Of a stretch of 64,000 nt of DNA, positions 26,786 through 34,979 are shown one piece after another (the first letter of the stretch is position 1; every line of letters starts with the position of its first letter). The stretch is from the NCBI RefSeq assembly GCF_045032955.1, contig NZ_JBJFZU010000008.1:110240-174239 (forward strand), in the 5' to 3' direction. The notes below the pieces were generated by a model. It did no database searches. It worked only from the letters and a program-made list of their open reading frames with translations, and had not been told where the DNA came from. The position numbers and the translations under genes were made by a program. This DNA is from Ornithinicoccus sp045032955 (GTDB lineage Bacteria; Actinomycetota; Actinomycetes; Actinomycetales; Dermatophilaceae).

Positions 26786-26873
26786 GTGGTGCTCCTTGGT
26801 GCGGCACGGAGGAAGACGAACTATCCGATACCGACTGTAGCCGATACGCGTGGTACGCGGTACTCTGACATCC
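26786..26873. promoter_or_regulatory. Divergent control region between thiolase and TetR genes
   Basis: An AT-richer 88-bp gap with repeated CGATAC and GTACGCGG/TACGCGTGG words at 26825-26862, including GTAC-GCG-GTAC, a plausible operator for the adjacent TetR protein. TACTCT (26861-26866) lies 7 nt before the TetR ATG, the leaderless pattern. Operator identity is inferred from position. Confidence 0.5.
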
Positions 26874-27548
26874 ATGAGCATCGAGCCACAGGCCTCGCCC
26901 GCCCTGGCCGGTAGCGCCCGCGACGGACGGGACGCCCGCTGGGAGGCCCATCGCACCCAGCGTCGCCGCCAGCTGGTGGAGGCCGCCCTGCGGGCCATCC
27001 GCCAGCACGGCGCCGGCGTCGGCATGGACGAGATCGCCGCCCAGGCCGGGACCAGCAAGACGGTGCTCTACCGACATCTCGGTGACAAGGCCGGGCTCTA
27101 CGGTGCGGTCGTGTCCGCCGTCGACGACAACGTCCTCGCCGACCTGCGCGAGGCGCAGGAGAGTGGCGGGGACCTGCTCAGCCGGATCGCCGCGATGGCC
27201 CACTCCTACCTCTCGCTGGTGGAGCGCGACCCGGACATCTATCGCTTCGTGATGACCCGGCCGCTGGAGGACCCGGACCAGCCGGACCCCGTCCAGCGCG
27301 TGACCGGCGTCATCGGCGAACAGATCACCGCGGCGCTGTACGCCCACCTGGTCGAGGCCGGCCGCGCCGACGAGGCCGACCTGCTGGCCCCCGCCTGGGG
27401 GCACGGCATCGTGGGCATGGTCCGCTCCGCCGCCGACCACTGGCTCAGCACGAACACCACCGACCCCGACCAGCCCTCCGTGGACGACGTCACGCACGCC
27501 GTCATGGAGCTCATCCGCCCCGCCCTCCAAGGAGTGACCCGCGCATGA
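26874..27548 (+). CDS. TetR-family transcriptional regulator
   Basis: 224 residues. The N-terminal HTH is QRRRQLVEAALRAIRQHG, GVGMDEIAAQAGTSKTVLYRHLGDKAGLY (about residues 30-75), followed by an all-helical ligand domain. The gene overlaps the acyl-CoA oxidase gene by ATGA and is divergent from the thiolase operon, so it probably controls this fatty-acid block in response to an acyl-CoA; the ligand is not known. Start ATG 26874 fits a leaderless promoter. Confidence 0.9.
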   Translation: MSIEPQASPALAGSARDGRDARWEAHRTQRRRQLVEAALRAIRQHGAGVGMDEIAAQAGTSKTVLYRHLGDKAGLYGAVVSAVDDNVLADLREAQESGGDLLSRIAAMAHSYLSLVERDPDIYRFVMTRPLEDPDQPDPVQRVTGVIGEQITAALYAHLVEAGRADEADLLAPAWGHGIVGMVRSAADHWLSTNTTDPDQPSVDDVTHAVMELIRPALQGVTRA

Positions 27549-29593
27549 CCACCTCCACCCAGACCGACACGCACACCCCCCGGCCGAGCACGGAGGTGAG
27601 CATGCCCGCCGCGGCCGGCGACCAGGCGCGGCGACCGCGTTCGGACGAACGGCTCACCGAGCTCGGCGAGGGCCTGCGCCGGGCCACCGGCGGTCGCTAC
27701 GGACCGGTGCGGGACCTGGCCCGGGCCACCGTGCCCGCCGAGGTGATGGTCCGCGACCCCTCGTTGTCGGTGCCGGAGGCGCGCGCCTGGACCAACACCT
27801 CGTTGCGCCGGCTGGTGGAGCACGGGATGGCCGGCAGCGGCTTCCCGGTCGCCCAGGGCGGCCTCGATGACGTCGGGCGGTCCTGCGTCGACTTCGAGAT
27901 GACCGCGCACGGCGACCTGTCGGTGACCGTGAAGTCCGGGGTGCACTTCGGTCTCTACGGCGGTGCCGTGACCGCCCTCGGGACGCCGTGGCACCACGAG
28001 ACGTTCCTGCCGCCCAACCTGTCCATGGACCAGGTCGGCTGCTACGCGATGACCGAGTACGGGCACGGCTCCGACGTCGCCTCGCTGGAGACCACGCATA
28101 CCTATGACCCGGCGACCGACGAGATCGTGGTGCACTCCCCCACCCCGTCGTCGACCAAGACCTACATCGGCGCCGCCGCCGAGGACGCGCACATCGCCGC
28201 GGTCTACGGCCAGCTGGTGGTGGACGGCACCTCGCACGGGGTGCACGTGGTGCTGGTCCCGGTCCGGGACGCCGACGGCACCCCGGTGCCGGGGGTCACC
28301 CTCGGCGACAACGGCGCCAAGGGCGGGCTGGCCGGCGTCGACAACGGCACCATCACCTTCGACCAGGTGCGGGTCCCGCGGGCGCACCTGCTCGACCGCT
28401 TCGGCGGGATCGACGAGCAGGGGCGCTACGTCTCCGACATCGAGGGCGACAGCAAGCGGTTCTTCACCATGCTCGGAACCCTGGTCCGCGGCCGGATCTG
28501 CGTCGCCGCGGGGGCCGGCACCGCCTCCCGCAAGGCGCTCTCCATCGCGACCCGGTATGCCCTGCGCCGCCGCCAGTTCAGCGCCCCCGGCTACCAGGGC
28601 GACGTGGTGCTGATGGACTACCTGGCGCACCAGCGCAAGCTGCTCCCGGCGATCGCCACCGGCTACGCGCACACCTTCGCCGTCAACGAGGTGGTGGAGC
28701 GGCTGCAGGAGCTGCACGAGATGCCGGTCAAGGACCAGGAGGCGCAGCGCGAGCTGGAGACCCGGGCCGCCGGGCTCAAGGCGGTCGTCACCCGCTTCGG
28801 CAACGACACCCTGCAGATGTGCCGCGAGGCGTGCGGCGGGGCCGGCTACCTGGCCGAGAACGGGCTCACCGTGCTGCGCGGGGACGCCGACGTCTTCGCC
28901 ACCTTCGAGGGTGACAACACGGTGCTGCTGCAGCTGGTCGCCAAGGGTCTGCTCTCCGGCTACAAGGAGATGTGGGGCGACCTGGACATGCGCGGCATGG
29001 TGCAGTTCGCGGCCCGCTCCTTCGGTGGCCAGTTCGTCGAGGCCACCGCCGCGCGACCGCTGGTGGAGCGGCTGCGCGCCACCGCCGCCCGCGGCAGCGA
29101 GGACGACAAGCTGCTCGACCGCGGCTGGCACCTGGCGATGTTCGCCGACCGCGAGCGCCACGTGCTGGAGACGCTGGCGACCCGGATGCGCCGGCGCGCC
29201 GGCGACGAGGACGCCTTCGCCGCCTTCAACTCCCACCAGGACCACCTGCTGATGGCGGCCCGCACGCACATGGACCGGGTGGTCCTCGAGGCCTTCGTCG
29301 CCGGGATCGACGCCTGCGAGGACCCCGAGGTCAGGGACCTGCTGGAGCGGCTGTGCACCCTCTACGCGCTCAGCTCCATCGACGCCGACAGCGGCTGGTT
29401 CCAGGCGCACAACAGGATGTCGGCCGGTCGGGCCAAGGCGGTGCTGGCGCAGGTCAACCAGCTGTGCTCCGAGCTGCGGCCGCACGCGCTGGAGCTGGTC
29501 GAGGGGATGGGCATCCCCGAGGCGTGGCTGAACTCGAGCATGCTCGAGGACGAGACCGCTGCTCGGTGGACCCCCGGGTCGGCCACCGCCTGA
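27545..29593 (+). CDS. Acyl-CoA oxidase/dehydrogenase family protein
   Basis: 682 residues, longer than ordinary ~390-residue acyl-CoA dehydrogenases and laid out like acyl-CoA oxidases: FAD-contacting CYAMTEYGHGSDVASLET, TKTYIGAAAEDAHIAAVYGQL, GVDNGTITFDQVRVPRAHLLDRF, and the catalytic Glu in ATFEGDNTVLLQLVAKGLL, then a long C-terminal ACOX-like helical domain. It would oxidise acyl-CoA to enoyl-CoA, passing electrons to O2 (oxidase) or ETF; the sequence favours the oxidase subgroup. Coupled to TetR by a 4-nt overlap and next to hydratase, reductase and thiolase genes, it completes a beta-oxidation-like set. Confidence 0.88.
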   Translation: MTTSTQTDTHTPRPSTEVSMPAAAGDQARRPRSDERLTELGEGLRRATGGRYGPVRDLARATVPAEVMVRDPSLSVPEARAWTNTSLRRLVEHGMAGSGFPVAQGGLDDVGRSCVDFEMTAHGDLSVTVKSGVHFGLYGGAVTALGTPWHHETFLPPNLSMDQVGCYAMTEYGHGSDVASLETTHTYDPATDEIVVHSPTPSSTKTYIGAAAEDAHIAAVYGQLVVDGTSHGVHVVLVPVRDADGTPVPGVTLGDNGAKGGLAGVDNGTITFDQVRVPRAHLLDRFGGIDEQGRYVSDIEGDSKRFFTMLGTLVRGRICVAAGAGTASRKALSIATRYALRRRQFSAPGYQGDVVLMDYLAHQRKLLPAIATGYAHTFAVNEVVERLQELHEMPVKDQEAQRELETRAAGLKAVVTRFGNDTLQMCREACGGAGYLAENGLTVLRGDADVFATFEGDNTVLLQLVAKGLLSGYKEMWGDLDMRGMVQFAARSFGGQFVEATAARPLVERLRATAARGSEDDKLLDRGWHLAMFADRERHVLETLATRMRRRAGDEDAFAAFNSHQDHLLMAARTHMDRVVLEAFVAGIDACEDPEVRDLLERLCTLYALSSIDADSGWFQAHNRMSAGRAKAVLAQVNQLCSELRPHALELVEGMGIPEAWLNSSMLEDETAARWTPGSATA

Positions 29594-29611
29594 GCGACGG
29601 CGGCTGCACCG

Positions 29612-30187
29612 TCAGTCGACCCGGTGCGCCCAGAGGTCGCGCAGCAGCGCGACCTCTGCCAGGTGGTGGATCGCCTCGCGGTGGATGTGCAGCACCAGGG
29701 TGATCATCGGCGCCTCGGCCCAGGGCCCCTCCGCCGGCCCGACCGGGGTGTCGAGCGCCCTCGGACCGAGCCCGCGCACGCCCTCGACCCAGGCGGCATA
29801 CGTCTGGTCGAGCTGGGCGAGGGCCTCGTCGGCGGTGCCCGCGTAGGCCCAGTCCCGCTGGTCCGCCGGCGGCCCGCCGAAGTGGCTGTGCACCCGCATA
29901 CCGAACACGCCGGTGATCAGGTGGCCGAGCCGCCAGGCGATCGAGGTGACCGGCGCCGGGTCGGGGTTCGGGGCCCAGTCCACCAGCCACGGACCCGCGC
30001 CGGCGCGGACGACCACCCCGGCGGGCGCCTCCTCCTCCGCGGTGCGGACGTTCCAGGTGCCGGGTGCCGGCTCCCAGCGGTACTCGGCGTCGGTGAGCCC
30101 CTCGAGCCGGGGTCGGGCGGCGTGCTCCCAGTGGTACGCCAGCTGGTCGACGAGGTGCGTGGTGAGGCCGTCGTTGAGGTCGTCCAT
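29612..30187 (-). CDS. DinB-like four-helix protein
   Basis: 191 residues from ATG 30187. DinB/YfiT-type fold: histidines that could bind metal occur in QLAYHWEHAA, AWRLGHLITGVFG and HREAIHHLAEVALLRDLWAH. The central TWNVR and W-rich stretch is common in the DinB_2 subfamily. Members include thiol transferases (mycothiol-dependent) but function here is not defined. It is divergent from the WYL regulator with about 60 bp between starts, so the regulator may control it. Confidence 0.75.
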   Translation of the reverse strand: MDDLNDGLTTHLVDQLAYHWEHAARPRLEGLTDAEYRWEPAPGTWNVRTAEEEAPAGVVVRAGAGPWLVDWAPNPDPAPVTSIAWRLGHLITGVFGMRVHSHFGGPPADQRDWAYAGTADEALAQLDQTYAAWVEGVRGLGPRALDTPVGPAEGPWAEAPMITLVLHIHREAIHHLAEVALLRDLWAHRVD

Positions 30188-30248
30188 GACGGTAGTCAAC
30201 CGCCCCTGGCGGACGGATCCTGTCCGCCACGCGTGGGACAGTGCTCCC

Positions 30249-31187
30249 ATGACCGACCCCACCACCCGGGTGCTCCGCCTGCTCGGCCTCTTCCAGACCC
30301 GGGCGCTGTGGACCTCGGAGGAGCTGGCGCAGCGCCTCGGCGTGACCACCCGCAGCATCCGCCGCGACATCGAGCGGCTCCGTGAGCTGGGCTACCCGGT
30401 CCGCGCCAGCAGCGGTGCCGGCGGCGGCTACCAGCTCGGCGCGGGCGGCGCGCTGCCTCCCCTGCTGCTCGCCGAGGACGAGGCGGTCGCGGTCGCGGTA
30501 TGCCTGCGGCTGGCGGCGGGGGGCACCGTCGCGGGCGTCACCGACAGCGCGGTCCGGACCCTCGCCAAGCTGGACCAGGTGATGCCGGCGGCGGCGCGCG
30601 AGCAGGTGGCCGCGCTGCACGAGAGCACGGTGACGGTGGGCACCGCCCGTGCGGTCGTGGACCCCGGCGTGCTGATGGCGGCCGCCCGCGCCTGCCGTGA
30701 CCGGCTGCGGGCCACCCTGGAGTACGTGGACCGGGCGGGGACCGGGAGCACGCGCCGGATCGAGCCGGCGAAGCTGGTCGCGGTCAGCCACCGGTGGTAC
30801 CTGCTGGCCTTCGACCTGGACCGGGACGACTGGCGCAGCTTCCGTCTGGACCGGGCGCGTGCGCTGGACGTCGGCACCCTGCCCAACGCCCCGCGTGAGG
30901 TCCCCGACCCGGCGGAGTACATCACCACCTCGGTGACGCGCTCGCCCTACCGGTTCGTGGCCACCGCACGGGTGCGGACGAGCGTCGAGGAGCTGTCCGA
31001 GCGGGTCTCCCCGCTGGCCGGCCAGGTGCGCGAGCTGGGCGAGGGCTGGTGCGAGCTGGTGACCGGCGGGGAGTCGCTGGACTACCTCGCCGCGGAGCTG
31101 GTCATGCTCGGGACGCAGATCGAGGTGCTGGACCCGCCGGAGCTGGTCCAGCACCTCGAGGTGGTGCGGACGCGGCTGAGCCCCTGA
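30249..31187 (+). CDS. YafY-type HTH/WYL transcriptional regulator
   Basis: 312 residues. N-terminal HTH_11 (TRVLRLLGLFQTRALWTSEELAQRLGVTTRSIRRDI, then GYPVRASSGAGGGYQLG), a linker, and a WYL domain (RIEPAKLVAVSHRWYLLAFDLDRDDWRSFRLDRA) with the WYL variant WYL conserved, and a C-terminal WCX region. WYL proteins sense small ligands or nucleic acids. The start ATG 30249 has GACAGT 6 nt upstream. Divergent from dinB; autoregulation and control of the DinB gene are plausible. Confidence 0.88.
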   Translation: MTDPTTRVLRLLGLFQTRALWTSEELAQRLGVTTRSIRRDIERLRELGYPVRASSGAGGGYQLGAGGALPPLLLAEDEAVAVAVCLRLAAGGTVAGVTDSAVRTLAKLDQVMPAAAREQVAALHESTVTVGTARAVVDPGVLMAAARACRDRLRATLEYVDRAGTGSTRRIEPAKLVAVSHRWYLLAFDLDRDDWRSFRLDRARALDVGTLPNAPREVPDPAEYITTSVTRSPYRFVATARVRTSVEELSERVSPLAGQVRELGEGWCELVTGGESLDYLAAELVMLGTQIEVLDPPELVQHLEVVRTRLSP

Positions 31188-31234
31188 CCGCAGGGCCCTC
31201 GCCGCGGGGTGACCCGTCGTGCGGGTCGGGTGCC

Positions 31235-32455
31235 TCAGCCGCGGGCGTCGGCGAGCACCGAGGCCAGGGTGTCGGTCACCTGGCGCAGCTCGGCCTCGGT
31301 GATCGTCAGCGGCGGGGCCAGCCGGATCGTCGAGCCGTGGGTGTCCTTGGCCAGGACCCCCTTGGCGGCGAGCTTCTTGCACGCCTCCTTGCCGGTCATC
31401 AGGCTCGGGTCGATGTCGACGCCGGCCCACAGGCCGCGCACCCGCACGGCCTCGGCGCCCTGGCCGACGAGCTTGCCCAGCTCCTCGGTCAGCACGGCCT
31501 CCAGCTCCTTGGCGTGGGCCTGGTGCTCCCCGGTGGCGAGCAGGTCGACGACGGCCTTGCCCACGGCGGCCGCCAGCGGGTTGCCACCGAAGGTGGAGCC
31601 GTGCGTACCGGGGGTGATGACGTTCATCACGTCCTGGTTGGCGGCCACCGCGGAGACGGGCACGATGCCGCCGCCGAGGGCCTTGCCCAGGGTGTACATG
31701 TCGGCCTCGACACCCTCGTACTCGCAGGCCAGGGTGGTGCCGGTGCGCCCGAGGCCGGACTGGATCTCGTCGGCGATCATCAGCACGTTGGTGCGGGTGC
31801 ACAGCTCGCGCAGCCCGGGCAGGTAGCCCTGCGCCGGGATCATCACGCCCTGCTCGCCCTGGATGGGCTCGACCAGCACCGCGACGGTGCGCTCGGTGAT
31901 GGCAGCCTCGACCGCCGCCAGGTCGCCGTAGGGGACGGCCACGAAGCCGGGGGTGTAGGGGCCGTAGTGGTCGTGCGCCTCCGGGTCGTCGGAGAACGAG
32001 ACGATCGTCGTGGTGCGGCCGTGGAAGTTGCCGTCCATGACGATGATCTCGGCCTGCCCGTCCGGGACGCCCTTGACCTGGTAGCCCCACTTGCGGGCGA
32101 TCTTCAGCGCGGTCTCGACGGCCTCGGCACCGGTGTTCATCGGCAGGATCATGTCCTTGCCGACCAGGTCCGCGAGCGCGTCGCAGAACGGGCCCAGCTG
32201 GTCGTTGTGGAAGGCGCGCGAGGTCAGCGTGGACCGGTCCAGCTGGTCCTTGGCCGCCTGCACCAGGCCCGGGTGGCGGTGGCCGAAGTTCAGCGCGGAG
32301 TATCCGGACAGGGCGTCGATGTAGGTGCGCCCCTCCACGTCGGTGACATGGATGCCCTCCGCGTGACCCACCACCACGGGCAGCGGGCTGTAGTTGTGGG
32401 CGGCGACCTTGTCCTCGAGGTCGATGAAGTCCTGGTTCGTGGACAGCTCAGTCAT
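31235..32455 (-). CDS. rocD: Ornithine aminotransferase
   Basis: 406-residue class III PLP aminotransferase; converts ornithine and 2-oxoglutarate to glutamate semialdehyde. Motifs: ALSGYSALNFGHRHPG, MNTGAEAVETALKIARKWGY, VEPIQGEQGVMIP, IADEIQSGLGRTG and the PLP Lys in LGKALGGGIVPVSA; THGSTFGGNPLAAAV is typical. ATG 32455 was chosen over upstream in-frame starts because TAGGAT lies 7 nt before it (leaderless). An ARG-box-like word upstream links it to argG regulation. Confidence 0.93.
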   Translation of the reverse strand: MTELSTNQDFIDLEDKVAAHNYSPLPVVVGHAEGIHVTDVEGRTYIDALSGYSALNFGHRHPGLVQAAKDQLDRSTLTSRAFHNDQLGPFCDALADLVGKDMILPMNTGAEAVETALKIARKWGYQVKGVPDGQAEIIVMDGNFHGRTTTIVSFSDDPEAHDHYGPYTPGFVAVPYGDLAAVEAAITERTVAVLVEPIQGEQGVMIPAQGYLPGLRELCTRTNVLMIADEIQSGLGRTGTTLACEYEGVEADMYTLGKALGGGIVPVSAVAANQDVMNVITPGTHGSTFGGNPLAAAVGKAVVDLLATGEHQAHAKELEAVLTEELGKLVGQGAEAVRVRGLWAGVDIDPSLMTGKEACKKLAAKGVLAKDTHGSTIRLAPPLTITEAELRQVTDTLASVLADARG

Positions 32456-32539
32456 GCGTCTCATCCTAGGGTCGGGGGCGGGGATGGTCCCGGGCGGGGA
32501 GCAGGGACGGGCCGGGGCCACCGGACCGCGGCCGTGTAC

Positions 32540-32570
32540 TCATGCATCACCCAGTATAGCTATGCATCAG
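32540..32570 (-). promoter_or_regulatory. ARG-box-like element upstream of rocD
   Basis: Two ATGCATCA words exactly 20 bp apart (32542-32549, 32562-32569) flank GTATAGC. On the minus strand TGCATAGCTAT matches the argG element TGCATAGATAT at 10 of 11 positions. It overlaps the stop of the MFS gene upstream and is about 75 nt above the rocD -10. ArgR binding is inferred. Confidence 0.45.
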
Positions 32571-33919
32571 CTGGGTTCGAGAGCGTCGCCCGCCTGCTCG
32601 GGCAGCAGCAGGTATGCCGCGATCGCACCGACCACGAAGGCGCCGCCGAAGATGGCGAACAGGGCGGCGTTCCCCCAGGCCGCCAGGATCACCGGCACCA
32701 GCAGCGGTGCCGCGATCGAGGCCAGCCTGCCGAAGCCCGCGGCCGCGCCGGCGCCGGAGGCGCGGACGGTGGTCGGGTAGATCTCGGGGGTGATCGCGTA
32801 GAGAGCGCCCCAGGCGCCGAGGTTGAAGAAGGACATCGCGCAACCGGCCGCGATGATCTGCCAGGTCTCGCCGGCCACCCCGAAGCACACCGCCGCCGCG
32901 GCGGAGCCGAGCAGGAAGGTCGCCAGGGTCGCGCGGCGCCCCCAGACCTCGACGAGCACGGCCGCGAGGGCATACCCCGGGAGCTGGGCGAGGGTGATGA
33001 CCAGGGTGTACCCGAAGGAGCGGACCAGGTCGAAGCCCTGGGCGTAGAGCAGGCTGGGCAGCCAGATGAAGGCGCCGTAGTAGGAGAAGTTGACGCAGAA
33101 CCAGACGATCCAGATGCCCGCGGTCCGCACCCGGTAGGGCATCGACCAGAGCGTGCCCGGCGTGCGTGGGGGCGCCTCCGGCAGCGGGCGGCTCTCCGGG
33201 TGGGCGATCCCCGCCGCGTCCTCGAAGGAGCGCACCACCTGCTCGGCCTCTGCCACCCGCCCCCGCCGCTCCAGGAACAGCGGCGACTCGGGCAGCCCCC
33301 ACCGGACGGCGGCGGCATACAGCGCGGGCACCAGACCGATCGCGAAGGCCCAGCGCCAGCCGTCGTCGGACAGCGGCACCACGAAGAAGCCGATCAGCGC
33401 CGCGAGCAGCCAGCCGACCGCCCAGAACGACTCCAGGATGACCACCATCCGGCCCCGGATCCGGGTCGGGGACAGCTCGCTGACTAGGGTCGAGGCCACC
33501 GGCAGCTCGGCTCCCAGCCCGATTCCGACCAGGAAGCGCAGCAGCAGCAGCGCGGCGAGCCCGGTGGCCAGGGCCGAGGCGCCGGTGGCGAGCCCGTAGA
33601 CCAGCAGGGTCAGCGCGAAGACCGTGCGGCGGCCGTAGCGGTCGGCGAGCATCCCGCCGAAGGTGGCCCCGATCGCCATCCCGACGAAGCCGATCGAGAG
33701 CAGCCAGGACTGCTGGGTCGCGCTGAGGTCCCACTGGGTGGCGATCGCCAGCCCGACGAAGGAGATGAGGCCCACGTCCATCGCGTCCAGCGCCCAGCCG
33801 GTGCCCGAGCCGAGCAGCACCCGGGTATGCCGGCGGCTGTAGGGCATCTCGCCCATCCGCTCGGCCCGGGTCGGCAGGCTGTGGTCGGTCTCGGGGTCAC
33901 CCGGGTTCACCGTCGGCAT
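32567..33919 (-). CDS. MFS transporter (sugar/aromatic-acid or NiaP-like)
   Basis: 450 residues with about twelve transmembrane segments. The N-terminal GTGWALDAMDVGLISFV segment, GMLADRYGRRTVF (MFS motif A), RFLVGIGLGAELPVASTLVSE and the LPESPLFLERRGRVAEAE loop place it in the metabolite:H+ symporter group (AAHS, SHS or NiaP-like). Substrate not determined. ATG 33919 lies 8 nt behind TACGAT. It precedes rocD, but an arginine-related substrate is not indicated by the sequence. Confidence 0.88.
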   Translation of the reverse strand: MPTVNPGDPETDHSLPTRAERMGEMPYSRRHTRVLLGSGTGWALDAMDVGLISFVGLAIATQWDLSATQQSWLLSIGFVGMAIGATFGGMLADRYGRRTVFALTLLVYGLATGASALATGLAALLLLRFLVGIGLGAELPVASTLVSELSPTRIRGRMVVILESFWAVGWLLAALIGFFVVPLSDDGWRWAFAIGLVPALYAAAVRWGLPESPLFLERRGRVAEAEQVVRSFEDAAGIAHPESRPLPEAPPRTPGTLWSMPYRVRTAGIWIVWFCVNFSYYGAFIWLPSLLYAQGFDLVRSFGYTLVITLAQLPGYALAAVLVEVWGRRATLATFLLGSAAAAVCFGVAGETWQIIAAGCAMSFFNLGAWGALYAITPEIYPTTVRASGAGAAAGFGRLASIAAPLLVPVILAAWGNAALFAIFGGAFVVGAIAAYLLLPEQAGDALEPS

Positions 33920-33968
33920 GGGCACCGATCGTAGGCCGTGCCGCGTGCGCGCCGGACAGCGGTCCGGA

Positions 33969-34100
33969 GCACAACGCTCGCCCGGTCGAGGCACAGCGCT
34001 CGCCCGGTCGGGGCACAGCGCTCGCCCGGTCAGGACACAACGCTCGCCCGGTCGGGGCACAGCGCTCGCCCGGTCGGGGCACAGCGCTCGCCCGGTCGGG
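33969..34100. repeat. 22-bp tandem repeat, six copies
   Basis: Six consecutive 22-bp units (33969-34100), consensus GCACAGCGCTCGCCCGGTCGGG with single-base variants (unit 1 ends GAG, unit 3 ends AGG, unit 4 begins ACACAA). No unique spacers, so not CRISPR. It sits between the yajQ 3' end and the MFS promoter. The same period and core occur in the two-copy repeat at 15551-15594. Confidence 0.9.
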
Positions 34101-34127
34101 GGTGGGGGCGGAGGGTGAGGGCGCGGG

Positions 34128-34631
34128 TCAGCGGTAGTTGGTGAACTGCAGCGCCACGTCCAGGTCGTCACCCTTGGCCTTGAGCAGCCGCTGCAGCTCC
34201 TGCAGGTCGTCGCGCGACTTGGAGGTGACCCGTAGTTCCTCACCCTGGATCGAGGACTTCACCGACTTCGGCCCCTCGTCCCGGATGATCTTGGAGATCT
34301 TCTTGGCGTTCTCGCTGGAGATCCCGGAGGTGAGCGCGGCCTCGAGCCGGTACTCCTTGCCCGAGGCGGAGGGCTCGCCGTCGTTGCTGTAGTCCAGGTG
34401 CTTGAGGGAGACGCCGCGCTTGACCAGCTTGGTCTGCAGCACGTCGAGCACCGCCTCGCACCGCTCGGGGGTGTTCGCGGCCATCTTGATCACCTCGCCG
34501 GTCAGCTCCACCCGGGCACCGACGTTCCGGAAGTCGTACCGGGTCCCGATCTCCTTGGCGGCCTGGTTGACGGCGTTGGCGACCTCCTGGTGATCGACCT
34601 TGCTGACGATGTCGAAGGACGAGTCGGCCAT
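34128..34631 (-). CDS. yajQ: YajQ family (DUF520) nucleotide-binding protein
   Basis: 167 residues, normal for the family: MADSSFDIVSKVDHQEVANAVNQA, TRYDFRN, KYLDYS-like LKHLDYSNDG, and the ending DDLDVALQFTNYR. YajQ proteins bind tRNA/nucleotides in vitro and some bind cyclic di-GMP. ATG 34631 has GGAGG 7 nt upstream; an ATG two codons earlier is less well placed. Single gene facing away from tRNA-Tyr. Confidence 0.93.
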   Translation of the reverse strand: MADSSFDIVSKVDHQEVANAVNQAAKEIGTRYDFRNVGARVELTGEVIKMAANTPERCEAVLDVLQTKLVKRGVSLKHLDYSNDGEPSASGKEYRLEAALTSGISSENAKKISKIIRDEGPKSVKSSIQGEELRVTSKSRDDLQELQRLLKAKGDDLDVALQFTNYR

Positions 34632-34722
34632 GGGCATACCTCCTGCGTGTCGTGGTGGTGGTCCGGACGAGTTCGGCCCACCGCTGGATGGCTGATATCC
34701 TTTCACCCGCGCTCAGCGCACT

Positions 34723-34808
34723 GGCAGGTTGTCCGAGCGGCCAATGGAAACGGACTGTAAATCCGTCGGCTTACGCCTACGCAGGTTCGAATCCTGCACC
34801 TGCCACCA
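34723..34808 (+). tRNA. tRNA-Tyr (GTA)
   Basis: Class II tRNA with long variable arm: acceptor GGCAGGT/ACCTGCC, anticodon loop CTGTAAA (GTA) on stem GGA/TCC, variable arm CGGCTTACGCCTACG, T-arm AGGTTCGAATCCT, discriminator A and encoded CCA (34806-34808). Followed by its own terminator. Confidence 0.97.
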
Positions 34809-34812
34809 CCTC

Positions 34813-34842
34813 GGAGGGGCACCGGAGATCCGGTGCCCCTCC
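34813..34842 (+). terminator. Terminator of tRNA-Tyr
   Basis: 13-bp perfect stem GGAGGGGCACCGG / CCGGTGCCCCTCC (34813-34825, 34830-34842), loop AGAT, four nt past the tRNA CCA. Confidence 0.85.
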
Positions 34843-34979
34843 CGTGCGTCCGGACCCGGTACGCCCAGGGGGTGGCGGGCACCGCCGGCGGGGCGCTGCA
34901 ACACCACGCGTGGAGGCGACATAGTGCTGGTGTCGGCGCCGTCGGGGTCGGCGCACGCCGCCGTACCGCAGGAGGAACG

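Noticed and set aside
33969..34100. CRISPR array
   Set aside because: Units are contiguous 22-mers with no unique spacers and no cas genes nearby.
34898..34923. Self-recognised ECF promoter (GCAAC...CGAC) before the sigma gene
   Set aside because: Spacing of about 13 nt is shorter than the usual 16-17; kept only as a remark.
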